A DNA stretch of 64,000 bases from Gordionus sp. m RMFG-2023 (Eukaryota > Nematomorpha > Gordioida > Chordodea > Parachordodidae), in the NCBI RefSeq assembly GCF_954871325.1, contig NC_088775.1:8161561-8225560 (forward strand), given 5' to 3'. Positions 12,892 through 24,112 of the stretch are shown in pieces. Both the position numbers and the translations under genes were made by a program. The notes beneath the pieces are model-generated. The model saw only the letters and a program-made list of their open reading frames with translations. It had not been told where the DNA came from and ran no database searches. Every line of letters starts with the position of its first letter. Position 1 is the stretch's first letter.

Positions 12892-13359
12892 ATGAATGCT
12901 CATTTCTTATCACAAAAGGGGGAAGAACAAACGAATCAGGTAGATTACCCTCAAAATTTATCGAAAATAGACGGCACTTCTCAACATTCCCAATTAACGC
13001 TGAAAAATTCGAAAGAAGGTGCAAGGATTCCAAACAATAATGAAGTTAAAAAACTAAGAACTAGACGTGAAGTGGGGTTGAATAAGCGAGCGACTGATCT
13101 TGTGTGCATTATAAACGCAGGTGCGGCTCACAGCTGTGATCATAGGGAGTTTGCTGAAGCCATGAGGAGATACAAATATATAACTGCCGTACAAGGGCCA
13201 GGTAAAAGGGCTTTCCAAATAAGCGATAATAACGAAGATAATAATGTAGATTTATTTGGCAGAGGAAGACTAAAATTGGTAGCCATCAGACCTTTTGGAT
13301 ACGAGACGGATTCTCTAGGTTCTAACAGTGGTCTTGTTTTGGAATTCGTTACCAGCTAA
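12892..13359 (+). CDS. Hypothetical protein, 155 aa, function unknown
   Basis: An uninterrupted frame begins ATG AAT GCT and ends TAA, with clearly higher GC than its flanks, which supports real coding. The N-terminal third is polar and Asn/Gln/Lys-rich (probably disordered). A basic run, 'KKLRTRREVGLNKRATD', sits near residues 54-70. The C-terminal half looks folded: 'LVCIINAGAAHSCDHREF', 'YKYITAVQGPGKRAFQ', and a final 'LVLEFVTS'. I do not recognise the family. There is no signal peptide, transmembrane helix or transposase motif. A possible AATAAA lies near 13549. The true start could be an upstream exon, since 'cttatcacaaaag' near 12905 resembles a splice acceptor. Host gene or cargo of an old element are both possible. 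Confidence 0.5.
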   Translation: MNAHFLSQKGEEQTNQVDYPQNLSKIDGTSQHSQLTLKNSKEGARIPNNNEVKKLRTRREVGLNKRATDLVCIINAGAAHSCDHREFAEAMRRYKYITAVQGPGKRAFQISDNNEDNNVDLFGRGRLKLVAIRPFGYETDSLGSNSGLVLEFVTS

Positions 13360-14700
13360 AAACTAAAAATAACCAAAAAATATTTTATGTTACGTCAATT
13401 TTCATAATCAGTCGATAGGCATACTGACTGATTAATATTTTAACTCATTTTTGTATTGTTAATATATAGATTAAGATAGGTATATTCTACACATACTAGA
13501 AAAAATAGTTTGCAAATTTACATTTTCAAATTTAAGAAAAAACGCCCTTAATAAAATTTTTCTGCTATTTACCAACTTTAATTAATTTATTTTAGGGTGT
13601 TTATATAAGTTTAATTTTAAACCAGCGCCATTCTTAAAACGTTTATAGATAGAGACGCCGAAAGGTGGTACACATGACACAATTTCAGCAAATCTTAATT
13701 TGTGCCTTATGGCTTTAGCATAGTATAGAATATCTACCTTACACATATACAACCGACAATGTTTTAATAATATTAAAGCAACATGCATATCGACTCATTA
13801 CGGGAATGGAATGTAACATAAAATATATTTTGATTTAATTTAATATTTATAAATTTGTAAAATTTTTCGTTTATATTTTTGTAATGATTTTATTTTTACA
13901 TTTCTTTCGCTATTTACATTTAGGGCACCCTATAACTAAATCTATGAAATATGTTTGTAACGTCATGTACATATTTTATAATAATAAAATAGTCCTAAAT
14001 TTATTAATTATTATATATCTATTTTTATTAGTGATATATATTTTTTTTTCCTCGCGCAACTATAATTATTTCTTTTTTCTTGAAAAAAAACATATCAATT
14101 GAATATTATTAGAACTGTGCCGATAAATATCGGTTCGGGACCGATATTTAGAGTTTTTTTGAAAATATCCGATCGTACCCATATTTTTTAAAAACTTTAT
14201 CTGATATTTCATTGTTTTTGGCCATCAATGTGTTATTTTTTCAACTTTAAATCAATTTTGAGTCCGGTTTTATGTTTGGAATACCTATCTTATGAATTGT
14301 AAACAATTTTGATGTTAACCTTTGTCATTTATTATTTATACATAAAAATATTTAGAAAATCTAATATAAATTATATTAAATTTAAAGGTTCATGACAAAA
14401 TAGTCTTGAAATTCATAAGGTATGTATTCCAAACATGAATGGAAATATATAAAAAAAATTAACACCTTTGCTGGGGGGAATAACACATTGACTTGAACAT
14501 ATATAATTAGATATTATTTTTCATTTTAGATATAATTTTAAATATTAATAAAGCAACCAAGATTTAATTTATTGTAAATGTTTTTAAAAATAAAATGAAT
14601 TATTTTAAAAGATAAAGTTAGCTAAATTTGTATTATATTTTTTTGTTATATTATCTGCAACACGAAAAGGATTTTTTTAAAAAATATGAGTCACATTCGG
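13360..14700. other. AT-rich DNA with a 'TGCCGATA' transposon scrap
   Basis: No gene is supported. At 14116-14175 'ctgtgccgataaatatcggt' and 'ggaccgatatttag' form an inverted repeat. A related pair occurs at 52341-52428 ('atatcggcccgaac', 'aatatcggcacagac'), so both are probably ends of one hAT-like family (reverse complement starting near CTGTGCCGATA). The short minus frame at 13582-13788 shows no domain. Confidence 0.4.
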
Positions 14701-14705
14701 TTTTC

Positions 14706-14900
14706 AGTGTCGCCCAATATAAGTCGATTTTTTAAAAACAGCTAACTCAATATTTTAGCCAGAAAATATTCTAAGCCTTGAGATTCAGCTAGTAGATGTC
14801 AAAACCTATCTGCTAACTCTTGCATAATATTTTTTGAATAAAATATTGAATTAGTCATTTTTTAAAATAGGCTCTAAGCGAGCCATTTAACAACACTAGT
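14706..14900. repeat. Dispersed fold-back MITE, copy C
   Basis: It starts near 'cagtgtcgcccaatataagt' and ends 'gagccatttaacaacac', with interior landmarks 'ctaactcaatattttagcc', 'cttgagattcagctagtag' and 'aaaatattgaattag'. Same order as copies A, B, D and E. Confidence 0.6.
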
Positions 14901-15768
14901 TGAATAGGCCCAGTCCTAATTATTATAATGAATTAAATATAAAAAAAGAATAAGTTGTTTTTGTTTTGATTTATGAAATTGGGAATCTTCATTGAAACTT
15001 AAGATTAGTTTTAGGATTGACTGAGATGAAAACCGCATTAATTTGTCCAATTATCAGCTTTAAAAACATTTTTAAAAACTTCGGTCAGAACCGATTTGGC
15101 ACAATTTGTCATAACCTGTCTGAACTTTCCCGTCTCGTGCAAGAATTTGCCGCCCTCTAATCTAAATCAGTAACAGAAAAGGTGCTTCTCATAATCAAAA
15201 CCAGCATTTCGTCGCGTACCTGGTTGTAGAACTATCTGATATATTTTTAAGGGGGAAAAATGTGACTAGAAGACCAAGAATTCGATATTAGTTTGCTATA
15301 TTCATATAACTTTACGTCGATAAATCTAAATTAGAGAGCATGCATAAAAATAATATGTGTTCTCTTAACCCCAGTTCATTTTTTTGTATTCTCTTCTTCT
15401 CTATTATATTAGCGCATATATTTATAATTTTTGAAATTCAATTCTTTCATTTTAAAGAATGGTGAAACCTTCCTTCCTTTTTCGGAAAAATAAGATATTT
15501 TTTTTTAAATAAAAAAAACGTAACGCCCTCGATAAATAGATACAAAGTTGAGAAATAACAAATTATCGGTGAAAACGCTTTAAGCTGATCAAGGCCATAC
15601 ATAAACTTTTTGTTTAAAAGTTTTTTTTTAAAAAAAAATTACACATTTCGATGAGATTCATTCTCTAATTTTTTCTTCTCTAGTAGGCCTTATAATATTA
15701 GGTGTTCGTCCTTTTTGAAATGAGATATGACAATAAGCAAATTTTAGTAGAATATAAAATAATTTATA
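14901..15768. other. AT-rich DNA without recognisable gene
   Basis: No coding or repeat structure is evident. Slightly GC-richer text at 15090-15260 has no open frame worth calling. Confidence 0.4.
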
Positions 15769-15906
15769 ACAGACCTGCAGGCCCGGCCCGGGTACACATG
15801 GACAGGGTCGTATTTTTTTTTTTTTAAATATACCCGGGCCGGGCCTGAAATTTTTTTTAAAAAAATCTAGGGCCGGACTGTGAAAATGGTATATCTGCAG
15901 GTCTCT
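15769..15906. mobile_element. hAT-type MITE (CAGACCTGCAG / GCCCGG family)
   Basis: The ends are ACAGACCTGCAG and CTGCAGGTCTCT, flanked by a near-perfect 8-bp duplication: aatttata at 15761-15768 and aattcata at 15907-15914, seven of eight. The interior is two inverted GC-rich blocks, 'gcccggcccgggt' and 'acccgggccgggcc', separated by T/A runs. It is a short non-autonomous relative of the 30261-32072 element, which carries transposase remains. Confidence 0.8.
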
Positions 15907-16272
15907 AATTCATAATAAATAATCGAAATAAAAATACAAATCAACAGAACTCAGTAAAAAACGAAATTTAAATGAAGATGTGTCTTCGAGCTTTGCCTAT
16001 TGTTTGTTGTCTATGGCCAATTTAAGTCTTAGGATACTAGATGTGAAAAATAGTAAATATAATTCAATTTTTTTTGTGTGTAATGGCCGTGGAATCCTAT
16101 TCTTCCGCCAAATTTTTCATAATTTCGAAGAGACTTAGAACTCATTGGGGCAATACATCCATGGATTTGAGGTATCCCGCTTATATATTTTAAATATCTG
16201 ATTCTCTTGATAAAGATTAGTCGAATTGTCGCACCGATAAGATTACAAATTTAATTCCATCTACTTCTAACT

Positions 16273-16493
16273 AAGGGTTGTTAAAAAGCCCGATTCGGGT
16301 CGATTTTAAAAAAAATCCGATTTAAAAATTTTTAGCCAAAATAATATTATGTAGGCCTCGAGATTTTGCAAATAGATGTTCGAATTCGAACCTTACCGAA
16401 TTCGAACCTTACTGCCAATTATGAACAAAATCTCTAAGCTTACATAATATAGTTTTGGCAAAAATCTTAAATAGTGTCTTTTTGATAACCCTG
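16273..16493. repeat. Dispersed fold-back MITE, copy D
   Basis: The ends are 'agggttgttaaaaag' and 'ctttttgataaccct', an inverted pair. The interior has 'aataatattatgtaggcctcgagattttgc' split by 'aaatagatgttcg', followed by a tandem 'cgaattcgaaccttac' doublet, then 'aaaatctctaagcttacataat'. This copy shows the ends of the family most clearly. A weak 8-bp duplication (ttctaact / ttcttagt) is not convincing. Confidence 0.6.
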
Positions 16494-17860
16494 TTCTTAG
16501 TTTGGAATTCTAAAACGGTTTATCTTCCTTTCGATATCGGTTTAGAAATTCATAATGGTCCTTTTCGGTTTGGTAGTTGCATTTATAAGTTTTGGGAAAT
16601 TTTTTTAAATTAATCATAATCGACCGATTATAATATGACTAAATATTTTTAAGAACTTAAATAAAATAAATAAACTCATTAATAATGTATACATATATTA
16701 CTAAATTGGCAATTCATCAATTCAAAATAGCACATATATTTGAGTGTGACCCTATTTTGTGGTTCGCACATCGACAAATTGTCGCATTTGTCACTATATG
16801 AACGCATATTAATATCATTTAATCTACGGGAATACTTTAAAAGGGGTCTCAAGCTGACTCCTATGTGTATGGACACTTATAAATGCATTTATTAAATGAA
16901 ATTTAATAGTAATAATACATCATTGAAAAAATCGAATAAAAATTAGAGGAAAATAAGTTGAATTTTGTTAGGTTTTTTATAAAATATACATGATAAACTA
17001 GAGCAATGAGGGAAAAAAAATCTAAGGGGAAGCCCCTCCCCTCCCAACAATAATTTATAAATTTTACTAATATAGGTCGTTTAATAAATTTATTCTCTAT
17101 AATTTAGGGGGTATCAAAAGTAAGGAGTAGGAGAACGGAAAATCTTCCCAAAATTGTCAATTTTATTTTACATATCATTTTAAGCTAATAAAAAGATTTT
17201 CCTTTACATTCCTTCCTTCCCTTAAAAAATATAATCAAAATTAAAATAACTTAAAAAGTTAATAAATTTTTTTTAAATAATAACCTAGGCTTTCAAAAAG
17301 GGGACCTAATAAATATCCAATAAAATTTATGATGTACTTTGATAAATACATTTTTGATAATAGATTAAGTTCGTAACTAATTTATTCGAGCTAGAACGAG
17401 GCAATATAAATATAAATTTACAAATCTACAATTAACTTTTGTTTGTTTGAAATTTTCTCATATAAATGCTTAGGTAAACCCTAATATAATCTCAACCCAC
17501 ACCATCAAAGTATTCAGCTAAGTACTTAAGTCCATTTTGGAGGATGGGAGGTATTTCTAATTACGGCTGTTAGCCTAACTCGTAATTTTACTTAACCATA
17601 TCTTTATTATTAACTTTTCCCATTATTTCTTGTAATGAAATCAGTTCATAACATGTAATTAGAGATTAGAACCTTGCAGGAAAATTATATATCTTTTTGG
17701 CTCGAACCCGTCCCGATTAAAAAAAAAATTAACCTAGGTTCGGCTAGATTAAAAGTCTACCCCCCCCCCCGCCCCCAAGAGCCAATTTTAAAAAAAAAAT
17801 TTCACAAAGTTGTCTGGCCCTAATTTTTTTTTAGCGACTATGATTTTGTTCGAGCAGAGC
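16494..17860. other. AT-rich DNA, poly-C tract
   Basis: No gene is supported. A C-run at about 17759-17770 followed by 'gcccccaag' is one of several 10-12-base G/C homopolymers in the window. The block at 17700-17760 ('ctcgaacccgtcccgatt', 'acctaggttcggctag') may be a diverged transposon end. Confidence 0.4.
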
Positions 17861-17863
17861 GAT

Positions 17864-18131
17864 TAGAGATCTACAAAAGGCTGGGTCAGGCCTAATATTT
17901 TATAAAAAACTTTGGGCCGGGTCAGGTCTCGGAGATTTTTTTAAATATATCTAAATTTACTAATTTTAGTTGAATTTTTAATGTAAAATAAAAATACTTG
18001 ATTTTATTTATAGAAACTAGACGCCATATAACATATATCTTTTATTTTGAGTAATTATAAAAATTATTTTTTATATTTAAATAAATTAGGGCCGGGCTTG
18101 AAAAATTAGGCCCGATGCAGATAACTAATGC
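17864..18131. mobile_element. Diverged copy of the GCCCGG hAT-type family
   Basis: 'agagatctacaaaaggctgg' resembles the family start 'cagagacctgcaaagg', and 'ttgggccgggtcagg' and 'ttagggccgggcttg' match the internal GC blocks. The right end 'gcccgatgcagataact' is a mutated 'gcaggtctctg'. It is older than the copies at 29.3 and 30.3 kb; limits are approximate. Confidence 0.45.
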
Positions 18132-18159
18132 AAATCTTGTTTTGTTAATTATTACCAAA

Positions 18160-18310
18160 GGCAGTGTGGCCCTGTTGCCAAGTGTTGGGTCACTAATCCG
18201 ATGCATTTAGATACGAATCCAGCAAGGATCTAGTTTATTTCTGAAGATAACTAGGTGGTTCCGTGCTAAGGGGCATGATATATTGTAGATAGGAAGCGAC
18301 TGCTTGATTC
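18160..18310 (+). repeat. Possible tRNA-derived SINE fragment
   Basis: 'ttgccaagtgt' near 18175 resembles an RNA polymerase III A box (TRGCNNAGTGG), and 'atacgaatcc' near 18211 resembles a B box (GGTTCGANTCC). Their spacing is a little shorter than in a tRNA. The following ~90 bases are more GC-rich than the flanks, as in a SINE body. No second copy is visible in the window, so this is tentative. Confidence 0.3.
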
Positions 18311-21300
18311 CATCTCTAAAATGGATCTTATTGCATTTTAAAAATTGGTCATTTTTATAGAATTATTGTTATAAGTTTGACCTGCGTAATTTAAATTTTT
18401 TTCTTCATTTAAAAAAAAATGATTAATTCAACTTCTAAGTTTAATATAATATAATGTTTATAAATATCTTTTCTAATAAATATTTAGTCAAATTTTAAAA
18501 CAGGATTCTCTTTTGTACTAATATTTTTTTCATTTTAAATAATTCAAATAGAAAATCCCGAATTTATTTTTATAGAAAAAAAAAATTAAATTCACTTGTG
18601 AAAAGTTGTTTTAAAATATAAATAATAAATACAAATATATAATTTACTCAAATAAATGAAAATAATTGCAGTTAAAAAAAAGATACAAAAGATTACATTA
18701 AGAACGTATCTGGCTGGGTATTACCTCTTTTTTTAAAGGTAAATTTTTGAATTTAATTTTTTTTAAAGTATTTTATTATATGGATCGCCTTACGTTCTAA
18801 AAAAATTATCTTAAAGGATCCTGGTGAACATGATTTTTTATGTGTAAGAATAGTGCAAGAGGAACGAACCAACTAGAATGAATGAGATGATCATAATTTC
18901 GCGAATAAATATATGGAAATTAAATGTTTATAGCAAAATTGTAAAAAAGGAGCAAACCAAATTTGTTATAAACAATCGATTTAAAACAGTTTTGTCAAAA
19001 CAATTTAATCATTATTTTTTTTTGTGGAACTTATATTGAAAAGGCGATTTTCTTTAGCCAAATCAAATTATAAATTAATCATGTTATCAATCAATATTTA
19101 TTTATTTTAAGAGTATTAGGGCTGTCAATGTTTTTTAAAAAAAATAACGCAACATTAAACAGTAAAATAAATATAAAAGGTAACGCGTTACTTTAAGTTG
19201 ATGCTTTTGAAAAAACGATGTATATAGACAACTAGTATTTATGATTTTCTTAACACCTTTTTTTCCGTTTCGATTTATCTTATTAATTTAAATTTGGAAA
19301 TTGTCGTAATTTTTGGTTAGAACAAATTAAGATTTTGATAATTTTTTTAAAATATATATTTTCAAGTTTTATTAGATTCTTTCATATATATTCCTAAATA
19401 TTTAAATATTAATAGATAAAACTGGCCGAAATTTAATAGCCATAAAATGCTAGATTACATTTGCTACCTCAAAATTCCACAACTTGGGTAAATTTATATC
19501 TGCGACGAAAATAAGGAATTGGCAAAATTATGGCGAATTGAAACAAAAAATATTTGATTTTGACTCCGTGTAGCATCATTAACTTGATAATTCTGTTTTC
19601 TAGAATTTCAATTAATATAAATTTTTTTTCGCCTCGAGTTTGTTAGTGGCCTAAGATTAAAATGGTAAAAGAAAGATAATTCCCCGAAGGTTATTTTTGA
19701 TTTTTTAAAAAAAAAAAATTAATAGGGGAATTTTCGATTTAGATTAAAATAATCACCCATACAAAAAAAAATTAATTATTTTTTTGCCTAATTCCTAAAC
19801 TATAATTGGTTAGGGGACATAAAAATTGAGAACATATTTTTTTATAACCTCCATTTTTGAGATTTTAAAAAAATGAAAAGCCCAATATATAATTCAGCTA
19901 ATTTTAAAATTTATTCAATTTAAAAAAAAAAATCTAAAAGACCATGTTTGATTAAACCTAATTGCTGTTTAACCTAGACTAAACAACTTTTGAACTAGGA
20001 TATCCTATTTTGCTTTGTTTTGTATTTGGTTGGTATCATTATTTTTCGTATTTATTTTTTTCGTATTTATTTTCTCGTTTTGTTTTATTTTTATATTCCT
20101 CTGCTTTCTAGTCTGTTTAGTCGACTCTCTCGACACATATTGGAGATAAAAATCCTGAAATCCCTATTTCCAACCCAACCTCATAGACTTTTCCATCCTA
20201 AGATTATCATTCTTTTCAAATATCCAGCTAAACAGCTGCGTGTAACTCCAAAATCGACAAAGGCGTATAAAAAAAGATGTCATAAATAGAAAACGGCGGG
20301 TTTACACGGTAAATTAAAATAACTATTTATATTGTAGTAGTAGTAATATAATAACTAATCTTCTGAAAAAAAAGATAATTAACAGAATAAGGGGGGATTT
20401 TTAATTTATATATTTTTTTGAAAAAAAAATAATATCTAATAATCACTGATATCTCTAAATTATAAAAACTTAATTTATGGATTTCATTTCATTTATTTAT
20501 TTTTTTTTAATTTAAAAGAGAATCCCAGAAGATTTGTGTAAAACTTAAAAAATGTTTAATAATTAATTTTAAGATGAAAAAAAAATTAATACATAAAAAT
20601 TAATTTAATTTTCTTTTCTCCTTATTTCTTTATATTAAATTAATATTAAATAAAATTAAGTTTTATTTTTTTTTGGGAATAATTTTCATCAATTAATAAT
20701 TAAAAAAAATATATATAATAAAAAAGAGATCTTTAAACTACAGAAAATGATTAAAAAAAATAATTTTATAATTAGTTATTTAGGAAGGAAAGACAAAACA
20801 AAGTAAAAAAAATTTTTTCTCTTTTAGCATTGGGAAAGATATAAAAAAAGAGGTGGTGAATTTGACCGGTAAAATATATCGTATAGTAACTTAATATAAA
20901 TATATTAATTAATTTTGATAATGTTGATATATAATTGTCTATATACGTATTGAGTATTTTATAGTCAAGTAATTGCTATAAATCGGCTAAATTAAAAACG
21001 GCCTACCAAAATTAATCCGTAAATTAGTGAGGTGCACAGAAATCGAGCTATATTTGCAACAAAAAAGGCTAATAATAGGCTAAAACGGCTAAAAATAAAG
21101 CTTAATTATCCAACTATAGAATTTAGTTAATAAAATTGTCTACATATTTAAAATTATTCATAATTAAAAGAAAAACATATCTTGTTATCCCCCCCCCCCC
21201 GGTTGTATGCTAAACTACATTGCCAAATGAGACAGTTTATAAGAAATATACATTTTTTTGAAGGAGGAAAGACACATCTGAACTTTATTAATATCGTCGA

Positions 21301-22290
21301 TTAAAAATTTTAAATAAGCTCTAAAAAAAGAATTTGTATTTGAAAATTATATTATCGTTTGCGTCCTTCCTTATTTCTTTAATTTCTAAATATTACTTTT
21401 TAGGATATTAAGTAAGTTATATATTATATTACAAAGCGAAGAATAAAAAAAGTAACGAAAAAGCAACCCTATTTGCGTTTTTTAAAATGATTGCTAACGC
21501 CAAACGGTAATTAAAAGCATTATTGGCGGTTGCAACGCATCGTTTGGAAGGCTCAATTTGTGCGCAGTATTAGGCTAGCATATTTTATTGCGAAAATGAA
21601 GAATTAGATAAAACAAGACGTTAACCGCCGGGTAATTTTTAAAATTTAAATACTTGCGGGAAAGATTTTTTTTAAAAAAAAACAAACAGAATTCGTTAAC
21701 AATATCATCGATTTATTTTCATTAACAAAAAAACAAGGTATATAAAACCATTCACTTTTGTTTAAAATATATTATCGTATGAAAATCGTGATAGGGTGAT
21801 ATCATCTAAAAAACGATTCATCGAATGTCTTCTTGTATCTCTAAAAGAAGTAGAGGGGAGGGGGGGGGGTAGTGATAAAGGTTGGTTTTTTTCTTCTTTG
21901 TTACAATCAATTAATTGGATTAGTCGTTACGTTTTCTTTTTCCTGAAAATATAAATAAATATATAAAGAAAAAGAAAATTTTATTTTAGTGATGTAAAAT
22001 TTATTGACTGAACTTCTAAGTCCCATAACTTTAGTTTAAGGCCTTGGGAGGCCGTGTCAACGTTCGGATTATTCGTGTAACTTATTTGTTTGCCTAAGCT
22101 ATTCGGTCTTTGGGCTATGACAACCAATGTAAAATTCCTGCCATATCCGGAATTTTGCAAAAAATGTTCCCAAATTAGCTAAAAAATCAAAAAAAAAATT
22201 TGTTTTAACAATGAGTCATGGTTCAGCGAATTAGAAACCAAAGAAAAAGAAATCAAACAGCAGTATATTAGTCTATTTGATTCATAAACT
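18311..22290. other. Long AT-rich stretch without recognisable gene
   Basis: About 4 kb of A/T-rich text with long homopolymers. Points noted: 'agggctgtcaatg' plus 'taacgcgttac' at 19119-19193, which resembles a decayed MITE end; a 12-base C-run at 21189-21200; a G-run near 21861-21869; and an ORF at 20020-20289 rich in Phe/Ile/Tyr that looks like chance. No splice-supported exon is seen. Confidence 0.4.
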
Positions 22291-22675
22291 TTTATTTGAT
22301 ACTTGAATTTATAATCATAAATATATGAAATAAATTAATCTGTAGAAATGAGAAGTTCAACACACGCTCTTCTACTCGATGAATATTTTCATTTTCTAAT
22401 AATTTTAGGAGTTGAAATAACTGGATGATTTTATTATATGTAGTATCAATAATTATTTTTTTTATAAATATAAATTGCATTTTATGGGAATTATCTTTTC
22501 CGCATTTATTGTAAGAATGGGTTCTTCCAAAATAGAACCTGGGTCGGAGGAATCGATAAAGGTTTTATAGCAATTATACTTATAGGTTCGTGCAGGCAAA
22601 GGCCTTTTCACCATATCAAAGGTTGAACATGGTTTGCACTTTCCCATAAATTTATATGTTTCCCTAAATCCTCAA

Positions 22676-22816
22676 TTAAAATTCTGCGAGATTGGCTAAA
22701 ACATCTCCGAAATCAAGATTAAATTCTGCAATTAGGACATTGACGGCAGCCATGCCAGATGATATCTCATCGTGTTTCATGACGAGGATCAATTTGTTTG
22801 CCGTGAAATGAATATT
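22676..22816 (-). CDS. Possible terminal exon of an unidentified gene
   Basis: On the minus strand a good acceptor (ttttgttgtcAG) at 22817-22818 is followed by 46 open codons and TAA. The peptide reads well ('MKHDEISSGMAAVNVLIAEF', then 'DFGDVLANLAEF') and is GC-richer than the flanks. Further down the same strand, frames at 22462-22647 and 22292-22480 are open but unlinked. I recognise no family. It could be a lone exon of a degraded host gene or a transposon. Confidence 0.28.
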   Translation of the reverse strand, partial: NIHFTANKLILVMKHDEISSGMAAVNVLIAEFNLDFGDVLANLAEF

Positions 22817-23067
22817 CTGACAACAAAACTATTTTATTTCACGAGAACAAATTATTCAGGCAGTTTTTATTAAGAAATGGGAAGTAAAATAAAACAAAAT
22901 GGAGAGTGTTTAAAATAAATGGATAGAATTTGGCAGGTATCTTAAATTTTGGTCAGTTAATAAATAATTTTCCAGTTTTTTTATTTAATTCTTGGCGAGT
23001 TTTAAAATTTCCTTAAGTATCAAAATTACATAAGACTGAGATCATAGATGCTATCTATAATTTATTT

Positions 23068-23760
23068 TTTAAAATGGGAATCAGCGGTTCCTGACTTTGT
23101 TAAATATTTTGAAATGAAATGGCTAAATTCAAACAACTCTTTTATGAAACACTACCTAGCACCAACAATGCACTCGAAGCAAGCAATCGAGTAATTAAAG
23201 ATGAAAATACTCCTAGAGAAGGCTTACCTTTATATCGTTTTAAAATTGTTGCTATGGAGATGGTTGAAAAATGTTCTTTAGCCTATACCACTTCTCAAAA
23301 AGAATTTATGACATATCCAGTTATAACTAAGCAAAATTTAAAAAAAATATTCTATCAATTGAAAGGGATGATTATTATATTGAGTACTCTATCTTTGCTG
23401 ATAAATTACAGGTAATTAATCAGGCTGAAATAAATTTTGTGAAAAATTTAGAATGGAGTTTATAATCAATATAAGCATCGTGCATTTGGTTTGTAAGACT
23501 ACCTTTAAACAAAAATGATTGGAACAAAGGAATTTGTAATTGCCCCATCTTTTTTAAATTATATATGTGTAAGCAAGTTGTTGGTTTGGCTATAAGGTTA
23601 AACTATTGCAAACTCCTTCCAGCCAAGGACACTTCAATAGGGCAAAAACGACTCAGAGGTCGACCTTCAAAGGCTAAAAGAGCTCTTGTTGTACGATTAC
23701 ATATAAGTTTTAATTATTATTTAGATATGAATATTTATAAATTATTTTCTATTTTTTAGA
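23068..23760 (+). pseudogene. Mutator-like (MULE) transposase, C-terminal part
   Basis: The text reads 'WESAVPDFVKYFEMKWLNSN', then, after a frame slip, 'STNNALEASNRVIKDENTP' and 'REGLPLYRF', the conserved 'TNNxxEaxNrxiK' region after the DDE core of MULE transposases. Further on, 'GICNCPIFFKLYMCKQVVGL' is a SWIM zinc finger (CxC...CxH) whose final His is replaced by Gln. It is followed by the basic 'GQKRLRGRPSKAKRAL' tail typical of these proteins. The N-terminal DNA-binding and catalytic parts are absent. Several stops interrupt the pieces, so it is a dead fragment, unrelated in position to the MULE at 56-60 kb. Confidence 0.8.
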
Positions 23761-24112
23761 TTTGCTCAAATGACGCAACGTACAATAATATACTGCAATT
23801 CCATATTGGATCTAATTTTTGATACATTTATTAATATATCAATTTTTATATATCAGATATTTTAATTTTCATAAAAATATTCTTGATAACTTATAATAAA
23901 AGAGATATTTGTATATAAAAATGCTCTTTGTTTCACATATAAGTTTTAATTAAATATTTAATATTTAGATATAAAAATTATTTTCAATAAAAACTGTAAT
24001 TCCAAAACATTTTTGATATATTAATTTTCATATTATATACTTGATAGCTAATAATAAAAAGATATCTAAATAAATACTGTACAATACAATTTTAATTACA
24101 ATCCAACTTAAA
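23761..24112. other. AT-rich spacer
   Basis: Nothing recognisable between the MULE fragment and the piggyBac palindrome. The phrase 'cacatataagttttaatta' occurs at about 23698 and 23934, hinting at a ~236-bp diverged direct duplication. Confidence 0.35.

Noticed and set aside
13582-13788. 68-codon minus-strand frame downstream of the 12.9-kb ORF
   Set aside because: No recognisable motif and composition like the surrounding non-coding DNA.
20020-20289. 89-codon plus-strand frame with hydrophobic start
   Set aside because: Phe/Ile/Tyr-rich text of the kind AT-rich DNA gives by chance; no domain and no splice support.
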